Assembly (NCBI GenBank): GCA_965217605.1
Contig: CBDCJB010000015.1
Location: 78,454-142,453 of the forward strand
Direction of reading: 5' to 3'
Origin: JAYYZW01 sp965217605
GTDB taxonomy: Bacteria > Pseudomonadota > Gammaproteobacteria > Ga0077536
Length of the DNA stretch: 64,000 bases
Shown piece after piece: positions 7,894 through 17,892 of the stretch. The number at the start of each line of letters is the position of its first letter. Within the stretch, counting starts at the first letter, position 1. The notes under the pieces were generated by a model. It made no database searches, was not told the origin of the DNA, and saw only the letters and a list, made by a program, of their open reading frames with translations. The position numbers and the translations under genes are program-made.

Positions 7894-8799
7894 TCAAGCC
7901 GCCCTGGCTGACTTTCCCAGTTGCCGATAGTACTCGTTCTCTTTCTCCGCGGGTGGTCTGTCGCCGATGGGTTCGAGCAGGCGCCGGTTGTTGAACCAAT
8001 CGACCCAGGTCAATGTCGCGAACTCGACTTCCTCGACATTTTTCCAAGGGCCTTGCGGACGGATCACCTCCGTCTTGAACAACCCGATGACCGTCTCGGC
8101 CAACGCGTTATCGTAAGAGTCGCCGACGCTGCCGACCGAAGGCGTAATGCCCACGTCCGACAAACGCTCCGTGTAGCGAATGGACAGGTACTGCACGCCG
8201 CGATCGCTGTGATGGATCAGTCGGCTCCGTGGTCCCACTTTGCGGTCGTAAAGCGCCTGCTCCAGCGCATCCAGCGCAAGGTCCGTTCGCAGTGAATTGG
8301 ATACCCGCCAACCGACGATTCGCCGCGCGAAGGCGTCGATGACGAAGGCCACGTATACGAAGCCTCGCCAACTCGCCACATACGTCAGGTCCGCCACCCA
8401 TAAGGCGTTCGGACGCCTCGCCTTGAAATGCCGGTTGACCGCATCTTGCGGTCGCTCCGTGGCTTCGTCCGGGAGGGTCGTGACCGTGCGCCGACCCCTT
8501 TTAACCCCTTCAATCCCCATCGCCTTCATCAGCCTGGCCACGGTGCATCGCGCCACCGGGAGCGCTTCCCTGTTCAATTGCAACCACACTTTGCGAGCCC
8601 CGTAGACCTTGAAGTTCTCTCCCCATACCCGCTCAATCTCCGGCTGCAGCACCGCGTCTCGTTTCGCCCGCTTCGAGCGGCGTTGGGGGTCTTTGCGCTG
8701 CGCGTGGTGTGCGTAGTACGTCGACGGGACAATCGGCAGCACGCCGCAGATCGGCTCGATCCCATAACGATCCTTGTGCTCATCAATGAAGCCGATCAT
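7894..8799 (-). CDS. IS3-family OrfB, DDE transposase, copy 2
   Basis: The 301-residue protein matches copy 1 at every position compared, with all three acidic catalytic positions (ADLTYV, HSDRGVQ, LAETVIG) present. The start overlaps orfA by ATGA. Confidence 0.93.
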   Translation of the reverse strand: MIGFIDEHKDRYGIEPICGVLPIVPSTYYAHHAQRKDPQRRSKRAKRDAVLQPEIERVWGENFKVYGARKVWLQLNREALPVARCTVARLMKAMGIEGVKRGRRTVTTLPDEATERPQDAVNRHFKARRPNALWVADLTYVASWRGFVYVAFVIDAFARRIVGWRVSNSLRTDLALDALEQALYDRKVGPRSRLIHHSDRGVQYLSIRYTERLSDVGITPSVGSVGDSYDNALAETVIGLFKTEVIRPQGPWKNVEEVEFATLTWVDWFNNRRLLEPIGDRPPAEKENEYYRQLGKSARAA

Positions 8800-9119
8800 C
8801 GCTTCACTCGGCGGTCGAGCTCCGCCTGGGCAAAAAAAGCCGACGCCGTCTTCAGGATCTCATTGGCCCGTCTCAGTTCCTTGTTCTCCCGTTCCAACGC
8901 CTTGAGCCGAGCTCGATCCTCCGATGTCATTCCGTCTCGACGACCGGTGTCGATCTCACTTCGTCTCACCCACGTGCGTAGCGTCTCCGGCGTGCACCCG
9001 ATCTTGGTCGCAATCGACGCCGTCGCGGCCCATCGCGACCGGTACCCCTTCTCGTGTTCGAACAGGAGTCGAACGGCCCGTTCCCTAACCTCCGGGGAAT
9101 ATCGCTTCGCTTTGTTCAT
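8796..9119 (-). CDS. IS3-family OrfA, copy 2
   Basis: The 107-residue helix-turn-helix protein matches the OrfA of copy 3 and differs from copy 1 by one Asp/Asn change. It contains the same T7 run (A7 on the plus strand) that would allow -1 frameshifting into orfB. Confidence 0.92.
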   Translation of the reverse strand: MNKAKRYSPEVRERAVRLLFEHEKGYRSRWAATASIATKIGCTPETLRTWVRRSEIDTGRRDGMTSEDRARLKALERENKELRRANEILKTASAFFAQAELDRRVKR

Positions 9120-9169
9120 GCTCCAATCCTCTCAAGATTCGGAGCCTCCGAAAATCCCGGGGCGGTTCA

Positions 9170-9314
9170 GGACATTGTTCGCCAGGCCAACACCAGTGAC
9201 GTCACGGCGCTTCGGCGTGAAGCCCGAGATCTCAAGGAAGTGGTCGCCGAGCAAACGCTGGAACTGCGGCTGCTCAAAAAAAACAGGCTCGGGGATGGGG
9301 ACGACCTGCAATGA
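9170..9314 (+). pseudogene. 5'-truncated OrfA of a third IS3-family element
   Basis: About 45 C-terminal codons remain (VTALRREARDLKEVVAEQTL then RLLKKNRLGDGDD), a coiled-coil OrfA tail. The 5' part was removed at the junction with IS3 copy 2. The run AAAAAAAAC at about 9278-9286 contains an A AAA AAC heptamer, a classic -1 slippery site, and the stop overlaps the downstream orfB start as ATGA. Confidence 0.75.
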
Positions 9315-10291
9315 GGTATTCAGCCGCCGAGAAGCTTGAGATCATTCGGTTGGTGGAGCGATCGCACCTGCCGGCCAAGCACACCCTGGCTATGTTGGGC
9401 GTTCCACGCACCACCTTCTACCGTTGGTACGCACACTATCGTCATGACGGAGAAGTGGCGCTGCAGGACCAGGCGCCCCTGCTGGGGCGGGTGTGGAACC
9501 GGATCCCCGATACCGTGCGAGACCGCCTGATCACGTTGGCGCTGAACAGGCCGGAACTGAGTCCGCGCGAGTTGGCGGTTACCTTCACCGATACCGAGGG
9601 CTATTTTGTCTCGGAAAGCTCGGTTTACCGGCTTCTCAAAGCCCACGCTCTGATCACCCGTGCGGCCTTCATCGTCATGAAGGCCGCCAGCGAGTTCACA
9701 GACAAGACCACGGCCATCAATCAGCAGTGGCAGACGGATTTTACCTACCTGAAGATCATTGGCTGGGGCTGGATGTATCTATCCACGATACGGGATGACT
9801 TTTCACGCTATGTCGTGGCCTGGAAGCTGTGTACGACCATGACCAGCCGGGATGTGGCCGAGACCCTGGAACTTGCCTTGCAGGCCTCGGGTTGCGACCA
9901 GGCCGACGTCGTGCAAAAGCCGAGATTACTCTCCGACAATGGCTCAAGTTACCTCTCGAGCGACCTTGCTGATTGGCTCAGCGACAATGGGATGAGCCAC
10001 GTTCGCGGTGCACCGTACCATCCGCAGACACAAGGCAAGATCGAACGCTGGCACCAGACGCTGAAGAACCGGATACTACTGGAGAATGACTTCTTGCCCG
10101 GCGATCTGAAACAGCACATCGAGCGGTTCGTCGATCACTACAATCATCAGCGATACCATGAGAGCTTGAAAAACCTGACGCCAGCCGACGTTTACTTCGG
10201 GCGCGGGCAATCTATTTTGGCAAAACGAGAAAGGATCAAACGAAAGACTATCGCGAAACGTCGTTTGCACTATCAACGACACGCTGCGTAA
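9311..10291 (+). CDS. OrfB transposase of a third IS3-family element
   Basis: The complete 326-residue DDE transposase has HTH_21-like and rve domains. Acidic positions are seen in WQTDFTYLKI, LLSDNGSSYLS and KIERWHQTLKN, and a conserved C-terminal NHQRYHESLKNLTP follows. The element has lost its left end and most of orfA, so it cannot transpose by itself. The right terminus probably lies within about 70 bp downstream of the stop, but its sequence could not be fixed. It is only distantly related to the OrfB of the 1,315-bp element. Confidence 0.88.
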   Translation: MRYSAAEKLEIIRLVERSHLPAKHTLAMLGVPRTTFYRWYAHYRHDGEVALQDQAPLLGRVWNRIPDTVRDRLITLALNRPELSPRELAVTFTDTEGYFVSESSVYRLLKAHALITRAAFIVMKAASEFTDKTTAINQQWQTDFTYLKIIGWGWMYLSTIRDDFSRYVVAWKLCTTMTSRDVAETLELALQASGCDQADVVQKPRLLSDNGSSYLSSDLADWLSDNGMSHVRGAPYHPQTQGKIERWHQTLKNRILLENDFLPGDLKQHIERFVDHYNHQRYHESLKNLTPADVYFGRGQSILAKRERIKRKTIAKRRLHYQRHAA

Positions 10292-10436
10292 CATGAAAAT
10301 GATGAGCAAAATACGCCCTTAGCAAGACCAAACATCTGTCCCATTTGTTTGAAGACGGACACTCGCCTTCAATGGGCTATTCACCCGCGTTGCGAACGCA
10401 TCCGCGATCCGTTTCAGACGCGGATACTCAATACGC

Positions 10437-11810
10437 TTAGCGACCCTCGGTCAGATAGTTCACATCCATGGTCCGCTTGACGGCCGTGAAATTCGGGAGA
10501 GGATAGCTGTTGCCGAAACAAGGGATGATCGTCCCACGGCTGTTCTGGTGGTCGATCACATTAATGCTTTGAAAGCTCGGCACGCGTACCCCGGGCGGCG
10601 TCGTCTTTGCACCGTGGGACTCCGCTACGGACCGGAAATTCGGATCTTCCGTCCAGCTTTTTGACATTTGCCAGGTTTTCCACATTTCGCCAGCCTTGTC
10701 GAATGAAATCGCAAAGAAAGCCATCGTCGTCTCTTTTTCCAGATATAAAAATTTTTCAGAGTATGGATGGCCCTTGTCCACGGGGATCTGGTTCAGGACC
10801 CAGTAGTCACGCAGCTACCAGTCGTCGAGCATCGACCACCCATTCGGCCCGTAGAAGACCGCATTGACATTGCGTGAACTGTTTATGGCTATGATCTTCG
10901 CCTCGCCGATATACACCCAGTTGTGTTCCATCGGCCGGCCGTTAAAGCCGTAGAAGTCTTCCAGGGTATGGTCCGTGCCCAACAAGGAATCCGATTTCAC
11001 CTCCACCGAGATGCGGCGCACGCGGCGCAGGCTCGGAATGTAGGCCCACGAGTCGTCGGCTTTATGCGGGTCCGAGTAGCGCAGGATCAAAAACGAGGCG
11101 CCGGCGATGTCGAACGGCGAAACGAAGGCCGTATGCTCGCGAAAGTTGGTGTTTTTCGCGAACCCCTTGCCGTTGTTGAACAGGTAGTCCGATTCGGTCA
11201 GATCGGACCGGTGCGACATGAGTACGCGCTGATAAGGTCCTCGTAACAAGCGCTCGAAGGTGCCGCCCCCGAGATAGTTGTCTTTGTATCTTCCGCCTTC
11301 CACGGTCACGGCTTCGTGGTCGTCGTGCGTACCGCCGGGGCGCACCCAGATCCACTGCACGTCCGCGACGCTAATACCCGCATACTGCCAGCGGAACATA
11401 TAGTTCCAGATCAGCCTGCAGCCGTCCTCGTTGCTGCCGGGCGTGAACTTCTCCGGGTCGAACGGACGGCCAGCAGTGTAGTTCTCGTGCGCGCCATCGC
11501 TTGCTATTTGCGTCTGACCGTAAAACTGCTCGGTCGCCTTAATGTAGTCTTCGTGCGGCGTCAGGTCGGTGGGCGCGACGATCTTCATCTCCATGCCTTC
11601 GAAGAGGAGCGAGTCTTGCTGCGACTTCGGAATGAAGGGTCTAAGCAGATCCGCTTTTTCATACGTAATGGTTTCACCAACGACGAATTGTGGCGTAGCT
11701 TCCTGGTTCTGCTTGAGCCACGCTAGGTGGTCGTCTCGCGTAAACGCAGTCCCGATAAGCGGCTGCGCCATGATTATCACAGCGAGCGCTTATTGCATGG
11801 ATTTCAACAT
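10437..11810 (-). pseudogene. DUF1329-family exported protein gene with two in-frame stops
   Basis: One continuous frame of 458 codons runs from ATG 11810 to the TAA at 10437. ATG 11810 has GGGAGAGG upstream and a short hydrophobic leader. The frame contains TAA at 11790-11792 (codon 7) and TAG at 10815-10817 (codon 332). On either side the protein is recognisable DUF1329, a periplasmic family often found with aromatic, steroid or terpene breakdown genes and sharing features with LolA/LolB-type lipid carriers. The total length fits the family. An ATG at 11780 could restart translation, but without a leader. Both stops occur in otherwise undamaged sequence. The gene lies downstream of a CoxL and a luciferase-like monooxygenase gene on the same strand. 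Confidence 0.8.
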
Positions 11811-11979
11811 AGTGGACCTCTCCCGATTCGTTGCGATCGATAACAACGATACATTAAAGACAAGAATTACACCAAGTACCGCCGTTTTTCGTTTTTAGGG
11901 CCTACAGGATCATCCTGCTGGCTTCGGCGGGCGACCGCGCCCGCATGACCACCATGCCGTCGTCGTAATTCGGAACGGC

Positions 11980-13101
11980 TCAGGCGGTGCCGACCGGCAG
12001 GCGCAGTCCTTTCCGTTCGAGCCGCGGTAGTACTTCATCCACGAAGTATGGGAGTTCGTCGGAATAATTGACGAAAGCCACCGTGGCACCTGCGAAACCC
12101 GCCTGCGCAATCCGTTCGAGCCCGTCGGCGACCGTATCCGGATCCCCGATCAGTGGAAATACGCCGTGACCCCCGGCGAACTGCACGCGCAAGGATTCGA
12201 TCATGTCTGTGGGGAAAGACTGGGCGTACATACCCTGCAGCGTCATCAGCCGCTCGACCCCCTCGCGGTCGGCGCAATCCACGGCGTAATGTTGGTGATA
12301 ATCCTCCGCCTCGGCCCCCGTCGGCCGGCACACCACATAGGTGGTTGTGAACACGCCGAGTTCGCGCCGGTAGCGCGTACGCGCGACCGCCTGCATCTGT
12401 TTGACGACCTGCGCTCCTGGGTCCAGATCGACCATCACGGTGAACAGGAAGTTGCAGTTCTTCGCGGCGAACTCGCGGCCTTCGTCCGAGGAGCCCGCAT
12501 TCATGATCGGCGGTAGTGTGCCGCCAGTCGGTCGCGGCGTACAGCGTCCAGCGCGAATGTTGAAAAACTCGCCATTCCAATCGAAATCACCACCCTGCCA
12601 CGCCCTGCCGATCACATCCCACCATTCCTGACCGTAGCGGTAACGCACGCCATGATCGGCCGGTAGCTGGAGGCCGAACATCTCGTATTCGGGCTGGTTC
12701 CAGCCGCACACGATGTTGAGCCCGAAGCGGCCCGCCGCAATGTGATCGACGGTCGCGAATTGCTTCGCTGCGACCAGCGGATGGATAAACGCCGTGTGGG
12801 CGGTCGCGAACACCGTGATGCGCTTGGTTTGCGCGAGCAGGCCGGCTGCCCAGGTGATGGGCTCTAGCGAGATGCCCTGGAAATCGGTGTCGCCGCCGTA
12901 GCCGGTCCAGCGCGCGATCGGTAACAGAAACTCGATCCCCGCCGCGTCGGCCATTTGCGCGAGTTCCAGATTATGTGCCCAGCTCGCGTCCCAGCGCTCG
13001 GGCACCGTGGTGACCGCCATGCCGCCGGAACAGTTCGGGGAAAAGAGCCCGATCTTGAACGCGTTGCGATTGAACATGGCATTGTGTGACCGCCGCATCA
13101 T
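11980..13101 (-). CDS. Luciferase-like (LLM) flavin-dependent monooxygenase, RutA/DszA-like subgroup
   Basis: This 373-residue TIM-barrel flavoprotein has FKIGLFSPNCSGG at the first strand, the subgroup signature LLPIARWTGYGG, ATAHTAFIHPLVAAKQ and GRFGLNIVCGWNQPE. These features match FMNH2-dependent monooxygenases of the RutA, dimethylsulfone and alkanesulfonate type. Such enzymes use reduced flavin from a separate reductase, and none is seen here. Start choice is uncertain: ATG 13101 or ATG 13077, neither with a strong ribosome site. It lies 18 bp downstream of the CoxL gene and 169 bp upstream of the broken DUF1329 gene, probably in one transcription unit. Confidence 0.87.
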   Translation of the reverse strand: MMRRSHNAMFNRNAFKIGLFSPNCSGGMAVTTVPERWDASWAHNLELAQMADAAGIEFLLPIARWTGYGGDTDFQGISLEPITWAAGLLAQTKRITVFATAHTAFIHPLVAAKQFATVDHIAAGRFGLNIVCGWNQPEYEMFGLQLPADHGVRYRYGQEWWDVIGRAWQGGDFDWNGEFFNIRAGRCTPRPTGGTLPPIMNAGSSDEGREFAAKNCNFLFTVMVDLDPGAQVVKQMQAVARTRYRRELGVFTTTYVVCRPTGAEAEDYHQHYAVDCADREGVERLMTLQGMYAQSFPTDMIESLRVQFAGGHGVFPLIGDPDTVADGLERIAQAGFAGATVAFVNYSDELPYFVDEVLPRLERKGLRLPVGTA

Positions 13102-13119
13102 TCACGGACCTGATTGATT

Positions 13120-15489
13120 TTATCGGCTGGCGGCGGCGATTGCCGACCAAACCTTATACGGTGTCGCAGGCATCGTGACATCGTCGACGCCGACTGCCTG
13201 AAGAGCATCGTACACCGCGTTGATGACCGCCCCCGGCGCACCGATAGCACCGGCTTCACCGCAGCCCTTCGCCCCTAGCGGATTATTCGGCGTGTGACCG
13301 TCGATGGAATCGACGTGGATCGCCGGCAGATCGTCGGCGCGCGGCATGCAGTAATCGAGGAAAGACGCAGTCATCAATTGGCCGCTGTCCGGATCGTAGA
13401 TGGCATCCTCGAGCAGGGCCTGGCCGATCCCCTGCGCGACGCCGCCCTGCACCTGCCCCTCCACGATCATCGGGTTGATGATCTTGCCGAAGTCGTCGCC
13501 CACCCAATAACCGACGATCTCGATCGCGCCGGTTTCCGGATCGATCTCGACCTCACAACAGTGCGTGCCGGACGGAAAGGTGCCACCCGCGGGCGGATGA
13601 TAGTAGGTCGTCTCCTCGAGTCCGGGTTCGAGTTCATCCAGCGGATAGTTGCCCGGCAGATAGGCTTCGCGTGCGACGTCCTTGAAGGACAGGATCCGGT
13701 CCGAACCGCGGACCTTGAAAAAACCGTCGATGTATTCCATGTCGTCGGCTTCGGCCTCGAGCATATGGGCCGCGATCCGCTTCCCTTTGACGATGACCTT
13801 ATCGATACCGACCACGAGCGCGCTGCCGCCGGCGCTCAACGAACGCGACCCCCAGGTACCGACCCCAAAAGGTACTTGGCCGGTATCGCCGTGCACGATC
13901 TCGACGTCCTCGAAAGGCACTTGTAGGTGATCGGCGACGACCTGCGCGAACGTCGTCTCATGCCCCTGCCCGTGGCTGTGCGAGCCGGTCAGCGCCGTGA
14001 CCGTGCCGTCTGGATTCACGCGCACCGTGCCGACTTCGTAACCCGGTATTTTCGCGCCAGCGGCGATCATGAACTGCGAGTGCCCGGCACCTGCGGCTTC
14101 GACGTACGCGCAGATCCCGACGCCACGTAGTTTGCCACGCTTTACCGAGGCGGCGCGCCGTGTTTCGAACCCGTCGAATTCCGCAGCGCCCAGCGCAGCG
14201 TCCAGACACGCACCATAGTCACCGGTATCGTAAATCCAACCTGTCGAGCTCTCATACGGAAACGCGTCTTTCGGTATGAAGTTGCGCCGCCTGAGCTCGA
14301 CGCGGTCGATTCCCGTTTCGATTGCGGCGGTCTCGATCAGACGCTCCATGACAAACGCCGCCTCGGGTTGACCCGCACCGCGGTAGGCGTCGACCGGCAC
14401 GGTGTTGGTGAAAATACCCTTCACTTCGGAATGAAACGCCGGTATCGCGTAAGGGCCCGGCAGCATCATCGCGTAGCTACCGGCCGGTACCGACGCGCCG
14501 AACATCGAGATGTACGCGCCGAGGTTCGCCAAGGTTCGCACGCGCAGGGCTGTGATCCGCCCGTCTTTATCGAGCGCCATCTCCGCATGGGTGACGTGAT
14601 CGCGCGCTTGTGCGTCCGAGAGAAAGGTCTCGGTGCGATCGCCCACCCACTTGACTGGACGCCCCAAGTGTTTCGCGCCCCAGATCGCGAGGATCTCCTC
14701 GTGGTACTGGTACACCTTCGCACCGAAGCCGCCGCCGACATCCGGTGCGATCACGCGCAGTTTGGCCTCCGGAATGTCGAGGGTGTCGCGGCAGTTCACG
14801 TAACGCCACAGATGCGGATTCTGATTCGAAAGATAAAGCGTGTATTCATCGAGCGCGGGCTCGTAGCCGCAGAGCGCGGCGCGCGGTTCCATCGGATTCG
14901 ACACGAGCCGGTTCTGCACGATATCCGTTCGGACCAGGTGCGCCGCTTGCGCGAATGCCGCGTCGACTCGTGCGGCATCGCCGAGCTCGGATTCAAACGC
15001 GCAGTTCGATGGAATATCGTCCCATATCCGGTGCGCGTTATCGGCCAGCGCCTGCACGCTATCGATGATCACGGGCAGCCCTTCGAGACTCAGCGTGATG
15101 TGCTCGGCCGCATCCCGGGCCGCGGCGAGCGATGCCGCGAAAACGGCGGCCACGGGCTCGCCTACATAGGCCACCTTGTCGCCGGCGAGGATTGGCCGCA
15201 CCGGCTCGCGCATCGGAACGCCGGATTTGTCCGTGACCGTCCAGACCGTCGGCATGGAACGGATGCCCGCACGAGCGATGTCCTTGCCCGTCGCGATACC
15301 AGCCACGTCCGGCATAGCCGCGGCAGTCGCGGTGTCGATCGACTTAATCTTCGCGTGGGCCACCGGTGATCGCAGCACGTACAGGTACAGTTGGCCGGGG
15401 AGATTAATGTCAGCGGTGTAACGGCCTGCGCCCGAAATAAAACGACGGTCTTCCGTGCGGCGCATGGGCGTCCCGATTTTAGGCAACAT
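13120..15489 (-). CDS. Xanthine dehydrogenase-family molybdopterin-binding (CoxL-like) subunit
   Basis: This 789-residue large subunit of a molybdenum hydroxylase has the N-terminal aldehyde-oxidase a/b hammerhead domain, followed by molybdopterin-binding domains. Visible motifs are DVGGGFGAKVYQYHE, the form II active-site loop AYRGAGQPEA (not the AYxCSFR of true CO dehydrogenase) and GAKGCGEAGAIG with the catalytic Glu. Such enzymes hydroxylate aldehydes or N-heterocycles with water-derived oxygen. The FAD (CoxM) and 2Fe-2S (CoxS) partners are not adjacent; a complete set with a second CoxL is at 39540-43343. It is divergent from the enoyl-CoA hydratase gene. Confidence 0.9.
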   Translation of the reverse strand: MLPKIGTPMRRTEDRRFISGAGRYTADINLPGQLYLYVLRSPVAHAKIKSIDTATAAAMPDVAGIATGKDIARAGIRSMPTVWTVTDKSGVPMREPVRPILAGDKVAYVGEPVAAVFAASLAAARDAAEHITLSLEGLPVIIDSVQALADNAHRIWDDIPSNCAFESELGDAARVDAAFAQAAHLVRTDIVQNRLVSNPMEPRAALCGYEPALDEYTLYLSNQNPHLWRYVNCRDTLDIPEAKLRVIAPDVGGGFGAKVYQYHEEILAIWGAKHLGRPVKWVGDRTETFLSDAQARDHVTHAEMALDKDGRITALRVRTLANLGAYISMFGASVPAGSYAMMLPGPYAIPAFHSEVKGIFTNTVPVDAYRGAGQPEAAFVMERLIETAAIETGIDRVELRRRNFIPKDAFPYESSTGWIYDTGDYGACLDAALGAAEFDGFETRRAASVKRGKLRGVGICAYVEAAGAGHSQFMIAAGAKIPGYEVGTVRVNPDGTVTALTGSHSHGQGHETTFAQVVADHLQVPFEDVEIVHGDTGQVPFGVGTWGSRSLSAGGSALVVGIDKVIVKGKRIAAHMLEAEADDMEYIDGFFKVRGSDRILSFKDVAREAYLPGNYPLDELEPGLEETTYYHPPAGGTFPSGTHCCEVEIDPETGAIEIVGYWVGDDFGKIINPMIVEGQVQGGVAQGIGQALLEDAIYDPDSGQLMTASFLDYCMPRADDLPAIHVDSIDGHTPNNPLGAKGCGEAGAIGAPGAVINAVYDALQAVGVDDVTMPATPYKVWSAIAAASR

Positions 15490-15589
15490 GGTAGAAAGCC
15501 CTCTTGATGATTTTTTTAGTCCCTGTGTCGGCTCGTCCCTTATTGGTCGTATAGTTTAAGGCTGGATGATTCGATAGAGGAAACTTTTA

Positions 15590-16375
15590 TTGAACTACGA
15601 ATATATCGAGGTCAGTACAGCTGACCACATAACGCGGGTAACGTTGAGCCGCCCGGAAGTCTTGAATGCGATCAATCAACAGATGCACGATGAGCTGCAA
15701 CACGCCTTCGATGCATTTGCGCGCGATGACGATCAATATCTCGGCGTGATTACCGGCGCCGGGGACCGCGCGTTTTCCGCCGGCAGCGATTTGAAGGCGA
15801 TCGCCAAACAAGGCAAACCCAACGTGTACCCCGAGAGCGGCTATGCCGGGCTCATTGAACGCTTCGATTTAGACAAGCCCGTAATCGCGGCAGTCGACGG
15901 CGTTGCCGTCGGCGGCGGCTTCGAAGTAGCGCTGGCTTGCGACATTCTCATCGCGACAACGCGATCGCGTTTCGGACTGCCCGAGCCTTTGATCGGCGCG
16001 GTCGCGCTCGGCGGCGGCATGCACCGCTTGGCTCGGCAGGTTGGCCTCAAACAAGCGATGGGACTCATACTCACGGGCGAGATTATCGATGCGGACGCCG
16101 CAAATCAGATGGGATTCATTACCGAACTCGTGGAACCGGAAGCACTCGATGAGACGGTCGGCAAATGGTGCGAGAAGATCCTGCGTTGCGCGCCGCTCGC
16201 AACCCGAGCGTCGAAGGAAACGGTCATGCGGGGTCTCGACGAGCCGAGCTTGCAAGACGCCATGGAGCGGCAAAAAACCTATCCGGCCTTTGAGGCTTGT
16301 TACTATTCGGCCGATCGCAAGGAAGGTGCGGAAGCGTTCGCTGAAAAAAGACCGCCACGGTGGGCCGGCAAATAG
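15590..16375 (+). CDS. Enoyl-CoA hydratase/isomerase-family protein (crotonase)
   Basis: This 261-residue protein has the crotonase fold. The oxyanion-hole segments are FSAGSDLKAIAKQG (about residues 62-75) and VAVGGGFEVALACD (about 103-116), and a Glu is at the catalytic loop LPEPLIGAVALGGG. It presumably hydrates or isomerises an acyl-CoA during side-chain or ring breakdown. The start is TTG at 15590, with AGAGGAAA upstream; no better ATG precedes conserved sequence. It is transcribed divergently from the CoxL gene (100-bp spacer) and convergent with the acyl-CoA synthetase gene. It resembles carnitinyl-CoA dehydratase-type members, but the substrate is not determinable. Confidence 0.88.
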   Translation: MNYEYIEVSTADHITRVTLSRPEVLNAINQQMHDELQHAFDAFARDDDQYLGVITGAGDRAFSAGSDLKAIAKQGKPNVYPESGYAGLIERFDLDKPVIAAVDGVAVGGGFEVALACDILIATTRSRFGLPEPLIGAVALGGGMHRLARQVGLKQAMGLILTGEIIDADAANQMGFITELVEPEALDETVGKWCEKILRCAPLATRASKETVMRGLDEPSLQDAMERQKTYPAFEACYYSADRKEGAEAFAEKRPPRWAGK

Positions 16376-17892
16376 AAAAATATAAATCGGATCGTTTTTA
16401 TTCCGAGAATCATTCGCTCATCGCATCGATGCCGCGGCACGTTCCCTGAGTGCGGTCTTCAAAACCTTGTTGCTCGCGTTCAAGGGCAGGGCGTCGACCA
16501 GCCAGAGGTAACGCGGCACCTTGTAATTCGCCATTTCGCCGCGGCACCAGGCGATGAGGGCCTCGGGCTTGGGTTTGGCATCGGGTGAGGGCACGACGAA
16601 GGCCGCGCCGACTTCCCCCAGGCGTTCGTCCGGAACGCCGATCACGGCCACCTGGCCGATATTGGGGTGCTCGAGCATAGTGCGCTCTATCTCCGCCGGA
16701 TACGCGTTGAACCCGCCATTGATGAACATATCCTTTTTGCGATCGGTGATGTCGATATAACCGCGCGCGTCCATCACGACGATATCGCCGGTTTTCATCC
16801 AACCCTCCGCATCGATGGTTTGAGCGGTCTGCTCGGGATCCTCGAAATAACCCATCATCACGCAATAACCGCGTACCAGAAGCTCACCGGGCGTGCCGGT
16901 CGCTACGTCCGCACCCTCCTCGTCGACGACGCGGAGCTCGATTCCAGGCAGCGCTCGGCCGCTGGTCGTGGCGACGGTTTCAGGCGAGTCGTCCGGCCAG
17001 CAGATCGTGGCCGGCCCGTGTGTCTCGGTCATACCGTAGCCGGTCACTACCACGTCCAGACCCAAGCGCTCGCGCATGCCGACCACCATTTCAACCGGAA
17101 TCGTCGCCGCGCCGGTGAGCGACGCACGCAAAGAGGAGATGTCGTACTGATCGAGCTGGTCGTGGTTCAAGAAGCTCTGAAACACGGCCGGCGGCGCGGG
17201 CACGATCGTGATACGTTCATCTTGAATCTGCTGTAAGGCACCGGCCACGTCGAATACGGCGTGGGGCACGATGGTCGCGCCGCGCATCATGCAAACAGTG
17301 ATCGCGCCCATAAACCCGAAGGCATAAAAGAACGGTGGAATAACCAACACGCGGTCTCCGCGCTTGATCCCAACGTTATTCGCGTAGTGCTGAAAGCCGC
17401 GAAAGATCCCGGCTTGATTGAGCATCACGCCCTTGGGCAACCCGGTCGTTCCGGACGTAAACATGAGCAAGCTCAGATCTGTACCGACCACGCTCTTTTG
17501 CCGATCATCAAGTGCATCTTTCGCGTCCGCGTCGGCGCGGCAAAGGAAGTCCGCAAATGAGGCCGTACCTTTTGGCGTATCACCCCGGAGTATGACGATG
17601 TCCTCGAGCGATGCGACGCTCTGATGGGCGTTTTCGAGTTCGGATACGTATTCGTAGCCCAAGAACCCGACTACCGTGATGAGTAGCTTCACCCGCGCCT
17701 TGTTAAGGACGAAGGCCGCCTCGCGACCCTTGAAGCCGGTGTTAACCGGCACGAGCACGGCGCCGACGCGCAGCACCGATAATCCGGCGACGACCCATTC
17801 CCAGATATTCGGGGCCCACAGGGCCACGCGATCGCCGCGCTCGATGCCCGAGGTGAACCGCCCCGGGTTTACCGGAGGCTCTTTAGTTTGAG

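Larger units (their letters stand above)
7855..9169 (-). mobile_element. IS3-family insertion sequence, copy 2 (complete, recombinant flanks)
   Basis: The 1,315-bp element with the same terminal repeats as copies 1 and 3 is in inverted orientation relative to copy 1. Unlike the other two, its flanks show no target duplication (AAT on the left, GGA on the right). The left flank is an IS407-like orfB and the right flank a different IS3-family orfA. This indicates recombination or deletion after insertion. Confidence 0.93.

Noticed and set aside
13120..15489. True CO dehydrogenase large subunit
   Set aside because: The active-site loop is AYRGAG, not the AYxCSFR of form I enzymes; the same applies to 40938-43343 (PYRGCG).
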